NCBI GenBank assembly: GCA_964587125.1
Contig: CAZPKC010000013.1
Span: forward strand, 1-57,069
From: CAIXLI01 sp964587125
Lineage (GTDB): Bacteria > Pseudomonadota > Alphaproteobacteria > UBA9219
Reading direction: 5' to 3'
Length of the DNA: 57,069 bases
Shown: piece by piece, positions 51,677-57,069 of the stretch
Position numbering within the stretch: the first letter of the stretch is position 1
How the letters are laid out: every line of letters starts with the position of its first letter
Translations under genes and position numbers: made by a program
The notes under the pieces: generated by a model
What the model saw: only the letters and a program-made list of their open reading frames with translations
What the model was told of the DNA's origin: nothing
Database searches by the model: none

Positions 51677-53305
51677 ATGTCTCTTTCCCAAACTAAAAAA
51701 ATCGATTTTCTTCCCGCGCAAGCGCGCGCTCTGATGCCTTATTTCATTCTGGCCCTGGCCATCCTTGCGGCATATTGCGATATCTTCACTAACGACTTTA
51801 TCTACGACGACCTCGCAACAATTCAATATAATTCCTACTTGCATGGATGGAGCCACATCGGCGATATTCTGACGAATTCGACCATGGGGGGCGCCCATGT
51901 TGCGGGCGGCTTTTACCGGCCTTTGCAAGGCTTGTTTTATCTATTCGCCGCTCACCTCGGCAACGGAGACACTTTTTGGTTTCATGCGCTGAATCTGGCG
52001 CTGCACATCGCCAACGCGTGTCTCGTTTATAAACTCGGGATCAGGCTTGATTTCGACGCCAGAGGCGTATTTCTGGCGGCGCTAATATGGAGCGTCCATC
52101 CTCTCCACACCGAAGCCGTGACCTACATGAGCGGAACGGCGGATCCCCTTTGCGCGTTTTTTTGTCTCTCCGCGATTATCGTTTTATTGCCCGATTTCAC
52201 GCCGCGCAAAATTTTGAAAACTATTCCCCTGTTTTTGCTTGGGATCGCCGCCAAGGAAACGATGGTCATGTTTCCGCTTCTGGTCGTTGCTTGCCTGTTT
52301 TATGTAAGTCCCCAAAGGTTCAATCCCCGCACTTATTTTCGCACTTGGCCTTTGTGGATCATCGCGCTCGTTTACGCTTATTGGCGCTTACACGCCGAAA
52401 ATTTCGATGGGCCTTTGACATACGCTCGTTTCTATGAACTTCCCGCCGCGGCCCAATTAAAGGCCTATGCATATTCTCCCCTTTTCCGATTTCTTACCTT
52501 TCTCGCCACGCTGCCTCAATATCTTCAGCTTTTGGTCTGGCCAACTCATTTGCATATGGAGAGGAATTTCTCCGTTTATGAAAACTTCTGGGTTTGGCCT
52601 GTCGTCATCGGATTTATGATGACCCTTTTCGCCGCGGGATGCATCGTTTATAGCTGCCTCCGATCCAAAGACTGGCTTTCTATGAGCTGGGGTTTTCTCT
52701 GGTTTGCAGCGGCGCATGCGCCCGATACGGGGTTGCTCGTGCCGATGAATTCGCTCTTTCTGGAACATTGGATGTATTTGCCCTCGGTGGGGTTGTTCTT
52801 GGGCTTGGCGCAAACGGTCGTCGTCCTGACAAGGCGTTTGCCGCAGGCAAGGCCTTTTATCTGTTTAATGGCATTGGTCCTTGCTTGTGCGTTTTCAATC
52901 AAAACTTACGAACAAAACAAAATCTGGCACGATCCCGTTTCTTTCTATGAAAACATCTTTGCCAGCGGAGAATCTTCGGCGCGGGCGGATAACAATCTGG
53001 CGCTTTATTATTCCAACCACGGCCAGTACGACAAAGCCATCGACCTATGCAATCGGGAGATTGCGCATGCCGACGTTTATTCCGGAACGCGATATACTTT
53101 AGCCCTCACTTATCTGCGCATGTCCAAAGACGACGAAAGCATCGCAAAGGCGATCGAAAATCTTCATCGCGCGCTGGAAATCGATCCGGATTTTTATCTT
53201 GCCTTTCAACTTCTGGGCGATATTTACGGCAACTTGCTGCACGATAAGGAAAAGGCGGATTTTTACAACTCCCGCGCGGAAGCCCTTATCAATCAACTGC
53301 CATAG
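51677..53305 (+). CDS. TMTC-like membrane glycosyltransferase with TPRs (2 of 2)
   Basis: A 542-residue tandem paralogue of 49867-51561, lying 115 bp after it. Helices, FYDDLATI-type acidic loop (YDDLATI), GGFYRPLQ, WSVHPLHTEAVTYMSGTADPL and the TPR tail are all shared. Long stretches are near-identical in DNA (for example around 52100-52200 against 50290-50390), while other parts differ, as expected from duplication followed by partial gene conversion. ATG 51677 (MSLSQTKKIDFL) matches the paralogue start. The hydrophilic insertion of copy 1 is missing. Confidence 0.78.
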   Translation: MSLSQTKKIDFLPAQARALMPYFILALAILAAYCDIFTNDFIYDDLATIQYNSYLHGWSHIGDILTNSTMGGAHVAGGFYRPLQGLFYLFAAHLGNGDTFWFHALNLALHIANACLVYKLGIRLDFDARGVFLAALIWSVHPLHTEAVTYMSGTADPLCAFFCLSAIIVLLPDFTPRKILKTIPLFLLGIAAKETMVMFPLLVVACLFYVSPQRFNPRTYFRTWPLWIIALVYAYWRLHAENFDGPLTYARFYELPAAAQLKAYAYSPLFRFLTFLATLPQYLQLLVWPTHLHMERNFSVYENFWVWPVVIGFMMTLFAAGCIVYSCLRSKDWLSMSWGFLWFAAAHAPDTGLLVPMNSLFLEHWMYLPSVGLFLGLAQTVVVLTRRLPQARPFICLMALVLACAFSIKTYEQNKIWHDPVSFYENIFASGESSARADNNLALYYSNHGQYDKAIDLCNREIAHADVYSGTRYTLALTYLRMSKDDESIAKAIENLHRALEIDPDFYLAFQLLGDIYGNLLHDKEKADFYNSRAEALINQLP

Positions 53306-53322
53306 GTTCAGACCCATTGCAG

Positions 53323-53446
53323 AACCCGCTCGGACGAGGGGGATGCGAGAAGCGAGAAGCGAGGAGCGCAGGACCGCAAGCGTACTTTGACGCACGTGCG
53401 TATCCGAGCACCGAAGCGACAAAAGCAGTTCTCCGTCCGAGTTAGG
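53323..53446. repeat. Inverted-repeat element at the 3' end of the diguanylate cyclase gene
   Basis: AACCC-x-CTCGGACG at 53323-53336 faces CGTCCGAG-x-AGGGTT at 53434-53449, an imperfect pair of arms enclosing about 100 bp. The inner sequence contains the direct repeat GCGAGAA/GCGAGAA and GCGTAC...GTGCGTA. It lies between two convergent genes, and its right arm touches the stop codon of the diguanylate cyclase gene. A small non-autonomous element or a large terminator-like fold are both possible. Confidence 0.5.
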
Positions 53447-53447
53447 G

Positions 53448-54137
53448 TTATGCAGGAGGTCTGTTTTTGTTGTGCGCCTTATGGGCGTAAAGGTTGAAAT
53501 CCGCCGTCTGCATGACAGCGTCGGCGCTGCTGGTTCCCGTATAGGCGGCAAAGCCGAAGCTTGCGCGCAAAGGAAGGCGTTCGGACAATACGGCTTTTTT
53601 GCCAAAAGCTTTTTCAAATCTCGTCAGCCACCTCGCGCCGAAAGGTTCCTCCATATGCGTCAGCAACAAGGCAAATTCGTCGCCGCCCAAGCGCGCAACC
53701 GTGTCGTTCGCGCGCACGCCTTGGCTTAGAACGTCCGCGGCGGCGCATAAATAAGCATCGCCCGTCTGATGCCCCCATGTATCGTTGATCGCTTTAAATC
53801 CATCGAGGTCAATCATGACAAGAACGCCGTCATAATCCGCGTCGCGCCGCGCCATCGCCAGTTCGCGTTTGAAAGCGATGGAAAATCCGCGGCGGTTGGC
53901 AAGGCCCGTCAGTTCGTCCGTCAACGCCATTCCTTCCAAACTTCTGATGCGTTCTTCCTGAGCGCGGATAACGGCTTCCGCCTGGCATAAAGCGGTGCGA
54001 ATATCTATCAAGCCGCCACTCTCGAAATGATCCCGTCCTTCATCTTCGACTGCTTGTGGCGTAAACACGCCCCATCCGCGCCGCGCCGCGGCTGGATGAG
54101 AAGATGAAGAACTTTGTTCTTTAGTTAGTGCGCGCAT
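53448..54137 (-). CDS. Diguanylate cyclase (GGDEF)
   Basis: A 229-residue soluble protein that should make cyclic di-GMP. Motif GGDEF is exact at residues 151-155 (ARLGGDEFALLL), preceded by DELTGLANRR (74-83) and MIDLDGFKAINDTWGHQTGD. The I-site RxxD is also present (RAND, 142-145), five residues before GGDEF, so product inhibition is likely. The N-terminus (1-70) has no recognised sensor domain; a short coiled coil (AEAVIRAQEERIRSLEG) leads into the cyclase. No membrane segment. It stands between a TMTC-like gene and rpmH. Confidence 0.9.
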   Translation of the reverse strand: MRALTKEQSSSSSHPAAARRGWGVFTPQAVEDEGRDHFESGGLIDIRTALCQAEAVIRAQEERIRSLEGMALTDELTGLANRRGFSIAFKRELAMARRDADYDGVLVMIDLDGFKAINDTWGHQTGDAYLCAAADVLSQGVRANDTVARLGGDEFALLLTHMEEPFGARWLTRFEKAFGKKAVLSERLPLRASFGFAAYTGTSSADAVMQTADFNLYAHKAHNKNRPPA

Positions 54138-54193
54138 GAGGTTTTCTCCTTATGAAGAAGGCTCGTCCGGAGAAAAGCAAAGTATGTGCCAAG

Positions 54194-54202
54194 TTATCCA
54201 CA
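54194..54202 (+). promoter_or_regulatory. Single DnaA box
   Basis: TTATCCACA is an exact DnaA box, next to an AT-rich stretch (54210-54260) before rpmH. Only one box was seen, so this is not an origin on this evidence, though the rpmH region is near oriC in many bacteria. Confidence 0.4.
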
Positions 54203-54219
54203 GGGATAATTCATTGATT

Positions 54220-54234
54220 TTAAACAAATATTTA
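54220..54234. promoter_or_regulatory. CtrA-like site near DnaA box
   Basis: TTAAACAAATATTTA matches TTAA-N7-TTAA in 7 of 8 positions. It lies in AT-rich DNA, so chance is a real possibility. Confidence 0.2.
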
Positions 54235-54323
54235 AAAACAGTCTATTGTTTTTAAAGAGAGAATCGGCAGATATTTCCCATTTCGATTCTTTTTTGTCCC
54301 TGCCGAACATCCGCGCATAGTCG

Positions 54324-54352
54324 TTGACACCAGAGTCCCGACTCCCTATAAA
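54324..54352 (+). promoter_or_regulatory. Sigma-70-type promoter of rpmH-rnpA
   Basis: TTGACA (54324-54329), a 17-nt spacer, and TATAAA (54347-54352) make a near-consensus housekeeping promoter. The rpmH start lies 26 nt after the -10 box. Confidence 0.8.
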
Positions 54353-54377
54353 GCAGCCTCTTTTGAAGGAATGCGTT

Positions 54378-54512
54378 ATGAAAAGAACCTACCAACCAAG
54401 TAAATTGATCCGCAAGCGCCGGCACGGATTCCGTTCCCGCATGGCTACGGCCGGAGGCCGCAAGGTCTTGGCTCGCCGCCGCGCGCAGGGCCGCAAAAAG
54501 CTGTCGGCTTAG
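54378..54512 (+). CDS. rpmH: Ribosomal protein L34
   Basis: The complete 44-residue protein MKRTYQPSKLIRKRRHGFRSRMATAGGRKVLARRRAQGRKKLSA-type sequence. GAAGGA precedes ATG 54378. It heads the rpmH-rnpA pair under a strong promoter. Confidence 0.97.
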   Translation: MKRTYQPSKLIRKRRHGFRSRMATAGGRKVLARRRAQGRKKLSA

Positions 54513-54519
54513 GCTTAAC

Positions 54520-54876
54520 TTGGCCGCCGTTGGCACCAAATTAGAAATTTTACGCAAACGCGCCGAGTTCCTTGCTGTTGCCTCTTCCGGCAAAAGATGG
54601 GTCGCGCCCGGATTCATTCTGCAAATCGGCGACGCGCATGAACCTTCCAAAAATGTCCGTTACGGATTGACCGCCAGCGGCAAGATCGGCAACGCGGTTG
54701 CGCGCAACCGCGCCCGCCGCCGTCTTCGCGCTATGGCCTTTCAGATAATGCCTTACGCATCCCCCGAACATGATTATGTGCTGGTCGCCCGCGCTTCGAC
54801 GCCTGCGTGCGCTTTTACCGCGATGCAGCAAGACCTTTCGAAAGGGCTTAAGCGGCTGAAGTTGTGGCGGGAGTAA
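54520..54876 (+). CDS. rnpA: Ribonuclease P protein component
   Basis: A 118-residue protein that helps RNase P RNA mature tRNA 5' ends. The RNR motif is seen as NAVARNRARRRLRA, preceded by RYGLTASGKIGNAVAR. The N-terminal LRKRAEFLAVASSGKRW is typical. No ATG fits; TTG 54520 is the likely start. It begins 7 nt after rpmH. yidC/yidD, which normally follow, are absent; rquA follows instead. Confidence 0.92.
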   Translation: MAAVGTKLEILRKRAEFLAVASSGKRWVAPGFILQIGDAHEPSKNVRYGLTASGKIGNAVARNRARRRLRAMAFQIMPYASPEHDYVLVARASTPACAFTAMQQDLSKGLKRLKLWRE

Positions 54877-54958
54877 AAGAGTCCTATAAAGACATCCTGT
54901 TGCGACTTTGCTAACTTCTTTCGATTAGCGCGTCTTCATTCGGCTAAGGGAGGCTCTC

Positions 54959-55675
54959 ATTCCCACCCCTCAAAAAAACGATTGCGGAATTATCGGTTCC
55001 GTCGAAGTTCCCGACTATCTGGAAAAAACGTATTGGTGGGCTTATGTCCGCCCGTGGGCCGTCAAGTTTTGGGAGCGCGAATGGCTTATCAATCTTATTC
55101 TATGGTTCCATTACAAGCGCCTGCGCAACGAGGCTTTAGCCGCGTTCGGCGACATTCTTTCCGGCCGCACGCTTCAGCTTTCATGCGCCTATGGGGCGCT
55201 TACGCCGCGCCTCTATGAGAAAGTCGAGGCGTCGGGGGGAACTCTTGACGTCGTCGATGCCTCAAGGCCCCAGTTGGAAAATTTATGGCGCAAATTGCCA
55301 AAACCCAACAAAGTTCGTCTGTTGAACATGGACGCCGCCAATCTGTCCCTTCCGAACGCGACGTACGACCGCGTTTTGATGTTCTTCTTGCCTCATGAGT
55401 TGCCGCGCGAGGCTCGCGAACGCGCGTTCGACGAAGCGTTCCGCGTCGTCAAATTCGGGGGAACTGTTTTGGTCGTCGAATTTTCGGAACCGAAATGGTG
55501 GCATCCTTTGCGTTATTTGTATCTGCCTTTTTTGGCGTATCTCGAGCCTTTCGCTCCCGATATCTGGAAGCATGACAACGTGACCGCGTGGCTGCCGGAA
55601 CGCTTTGCCGACCGCATCGTGAGCCGGAAGAAAATTTTCGGCGGTTATTATCAGGTCTTGTTGTTCAGGGCATGA
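54959..55675 (+). CDS. rquA: Rhodoquinone biosynthesis methyltransferase-like protein RquA (ATT start)
   Basis: RquA converts ubiquinone to rhodoquinone, the low-potential carrier used for fumarate reduction under low oxygen. The frame reads VEVPDYLEKTYWWAYVRPWAV, then LQLSCAYGALTPRL (the RquA form of the SAM-binding loop, lacking the GxGxG of UbiE), DVVDASRPQLENLWRKL, SLPNATYDRVLMFFLPHELP, and HPLRYLYLPFLAYLEPFAPDIW. The open frame runs from 54929 with no ATG, GTG or TTG before 55274, which is inside the domain. ATT 54959 lies 5 nt after a near-perfect AAGGGAGG, so it is the likely start, giving 238 residues. The stop overlaps the next gene (ATGA). Confidence 0.85.
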   Translation: MPTPQKNDCGIIGSVEVPDYLEKTYWWAYVRPWAVKFWEREWLINLILWFHYKRLRNEALAAFGDILSGRTLQLSCAYGALTPRLYEKVEASGGTLDVVDASRPQLENLWRKLPKPNKVRLLNMDAANLSLPNATYDRVLMFFLPHELPREARERAFDEAFRVVKFGGTVLVVEFSEPKWWHPLRYLYLPFLAYLEPFAPDIWKHDNVTAWLPERFADRIVSRKKIFGGYYQVLLFRA

Positions 55676-56262
55676 GCGCAAAACCCGAGTTTCCGTTTGC
55701 CGACTACGCCTTTCCGTCAAAAAGTTGGAACGGGCTTGTTCTTGTCGGCGAAGCGCCGGGCGCGGAAGAAGTTCGAAAAGGAAAACCTTTCGTCGGACGC
55801 AGCGGGCAATTGCTCGACAAAATGCTGGAACAGGCGGGCATTGCGCGCGAAGAGATTCTCATCGCCAACGTTTTCCGTTTTCAGCCGCCCGCGAATAAAA
55901 TCGACGCCTTTTTCGCTTCGCGGCGCAAAGCGCTGAGCGAAGGCTTTGCTCTTGCCGAAGTTTACGGAAAATTCGGGGGTTCATTCTGCCGCGCGGAGTT
56001 TGCTTCGGAGATTGAGCATCTGCGCGACGTTCTGACGCGCGAAAAACCTGAAATCATCGTCGCGCTCGGGCGAACGCCTTTGTGGGCACTTACAGGCGAG
56101 AACGGGCTTTTAGACAAAGTCGGAATCCCCCTGCCCTGCCGTTTAGGGCTCTCGGCAAATGTCATTCCGACCTATCATCCCAGCTTTATTTTGCGGGGCA
56201 ATTGGAAGCTTCAGGACACATGGTTAGGCCACCTTCAACTCGCCCGCAAAAGGCTTAAATAG
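55672..56262 (+). CDS. Uracil-DNA glycosylase family protein
   Basis: A 196-residue protein of the UDG superfamily, nearest to families 4/5. GEAPGAEEVRKGKPFVGRSGQLLDKML (motif 1 and following) and the late motif TYHPSFILR are seen. The four Cys that hold the 4Fe-4S cluster in family 4 enzymes are not seen (only two Cys). ATG 55672 (MSAKPEFPFADYA) overlaps the rquA stop by 4 nt, so they are coupled. Confidence 0.82.
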   Translation: MSAKPEFPFADYAFPSKSWNGLVLVGEAPGAEEVRKGKPFVGRSGQLLDKMLEQAGIAREEILIANVFRFQPPANKIDAFFASRRKALSEGFALAEVYGKFGGSFCRAEFASEIEHLRDVLTREKPEIIVALGRTPLWALTGENGLLDKVGIPLPCRLGLSANVIPTYHPSFILRGNWKLQDTWLGHLQLARKRLK

Positions 56263-56362
56263 ATGCTTTGGATTTTTTGCTTGCTCAAAACGCGGCAAAA
56301 CCTTAAAACCCTGCAACCTAAGAATAACGATTTTGGATGTTGATACGTAAGATCGTTAAAGT

Positions 56363-56437
56363 GGGCGCATAGCTCAGCGGGAGAGCACTACCTTGACATG
56401 GTAGGGGTCACAGGTTCAATCCCTGTTGCGCCCACCA
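56363..56437 (+). tRNA. tRNA-Val (GAC)
   Basis: Acceptor GGGCGCA pairs with TGCGCCC; D arm AGCTC-AGCGGG-GAGC; anticodon stem CTACC/GGTAG with loop TTGACAT, anticodon GAC (Val); T arm CAGGTTCAATCCCTG; CCA is encoded. All stems pair. Confidence 0.96.
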
Positions 56438-56682
56438 CTACTTTCAAAGACTTAGCTCCCATCGGGGGAGCACATTTCGGTTCTTGTGGGAGTGAGTGTG
56501 GGAGGAACGAGCAAAGAATCCAAGGCGGGAAGCCGTTTTGCTGGGTTCTCCTGTTGAGTGTAATTCCTCACCTTCTCATTTTTATGTGTCTTTTGTCAGC
56601 GCTTTTTTAAAAGTTGATCGCGACTTTCTTTCTCTTCTCACCTTAACACCGCGCCAAGTTCAGCATCGGTATGGTGAATTGT
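56438..56682. other. Region between tRNA-Val and the partial gene
   Basis: About 245 bp with lower apparent coding content. I see no supported gene. A stem ACTTAGCTCCC...GGGGGAGC at 56450-56470 follows the tRNA. This could hold an attachment-site scar, but no duplicate of the tRNA 3' end is within the window. Confidence 0.4.
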
Positions 56683-57069
56683 TTAAGCCTTATGGGCGGC
56701 GCATTGCTGCGCTGGAGTTGTGTTAGCCGCTGATGTTGTGCCACAAGATGAAGAATAAATGCTTGATGGCAATTCCTTTAATTCCTCACTTTCCGCAGCA
56801 AGGTAAAGCAAGGAAGCGTTTTGTGATACATATAGCGGAGCTAATGAGGCCTGCTTAGCAAACCATTTGGATATTGAATTTCCTTTTTTCGCGCCCCTCT
56901 CTGACATCGAAAATAGCTGCTGATATATGCGCGGAGCAACTCCTGTATATGCAAAAAAAACAACCTTACCGTCTTCCTCCTTCCCTTCTAATGATTCTAA
57001 AGTGAGTTCTTCGTGGTGACCTGCTCCCCAATTATGTACCAGCGGCAGGTTGAGTCTTTGGGTTTTGTA
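56683..57069 (-). CDS. Partial gene: C-terminus resembling anti-phage dCTP deaminase (AvcD-like)
   Basis: The frame is open to the window edge, so at least 128 C-terminal residues are seen and the start is missing. It reads HNWGAGHHEELT, then KVVFFAYTGVAPRIYQQLFSM and RGAKKGNSISKWF, later EELKEL. The pattern F-x-G-V-A-P-R-x-Y-x3-F-S-M then Lys-rich and W resembles the C-terminal end of deoxycytidylate-deaminase defence proteins of the AvcD group. The PCxxC and HxE catalytic motifs would lie outside the window. An unusual Ser/Ala/Thr tail ends it. Assignment is tentative. Confidence 0.4.
   Translation of the reverse strand, partial: YKTQRLNLPLVHNWGAGHHEELTLESLEGKEEDGKVVFFAYTGVAPRIYQQLFSMSERGAKKGNSISKWFAKQASLAPLYVSQNASLLYLAAESEELKELPSSIYSSSCGTTSAANTTPAQQCAAHKA

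Noticed and set aside
49867..53305. Tandem TMTC-like genes as an assembly duplication
   Set aside because: Large parts differ in sequence and copy 1 has a unique insertion, so they are true paralogues.
54180..54300. Replication origin before rpmH
   Set aside because: Only one DnaA box and one weak CtrA-like site were found; dnaA, gidA, parAB and a box cluster are absent.
56496..56726. Open frame after tRNA-Val on the plus strand as an integrase fragment
   Set aside because: The end of the frame has no tyrosine-recombinase motif and it overlaps the better-supported minus-strand gene.

Overview
The window is bacterial chromosomal DNA, about 57 kb, from an alphaproteobacterium; I cannot resolve the lineage further. 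Evidence: a GapR/DUF2312 nucleoid protein, alphaproteobacterial versions of RecO and the ribosomal proteins, the rlpA-dac-tmk-holB order, and several TTAA-N7-TTAA sequences that look like CtrA boxes. No rRNA, CRISPR array, IS transposase or prophage structural gene was seen.

Layout. 1-1.0 kb: an HI1419/HI1420-type toxin-antitoxin pair and palindromic repeats. 1.0-4.7 kb: argJ, divergent from feoAB (ferrous iron uptake). 4.7-7.1 kb: three tandem secreted proteins with a VPLPP-type C-terminal sorting tail, each followed by nearly the same terminator. 7.4-12.3 kb: a WbaP-type sugar-phosphate transferase, recO, a GT4 glycosyltransferase and trxA. 12.3-16.2 kb: an EamA transporter, an RNA methyltransferase, a small conserved protein, gapR, a YdcF/ElyC-like protein and an MltB-like transglycosylase. 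16.3-21.3 kb: an unknown protein, then rlpA, a D,D-carboxypeptidase, tmk and holB. 21.3-25.3 kb: a three-gene GtrA/GT2/GT-C glycosylation set and a lipoprotein. 25.6-28.8 kb: an 842-residue Hsp70 variant, a small membrane protein and a DUF465 protein. 28.9-45.2 kb: rplL and rplJ, a gene of unknown function, then an unbroken minus-strand run from rpsL to rplO (str, S10 and most of spc operons). 45.7-54.1 kb: polA, two secreted Cys-repeat paralogues, two tandem TMTC-like membrane glycosyltransferases with TPRs, and a diguanylate cyclase. 54.3-56.3 kb: rpmH, rnpA, rquA (rhodoquinone synthesis) and a uracil-DNA glycosylase. The right edge has tRNA-Val(GAC) and the 3' end of a probable dCTP-deaminase-like defence gene.

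Three themes stand out. First, surface and secreted biology: sorting-tail proteins, the GtrA set, and TMTC-like enzymes beside secreted Cys-repeat proteins. Many of these small exported-protein genes carry a CtrA-like box upstream. Second, rquA seems to start at ATT behind a very strong Shine-Dalgarno; it implies rhodoquinone-dependent low-oxygen respiration. Third, small palindromic or dispersed repeats sit at gene 3' ends and, in rplC, extend the protein. The ribosomal cluster is also broken at conserved joints: rplJL has no rpoBC after it, and rplO has no secY after it.
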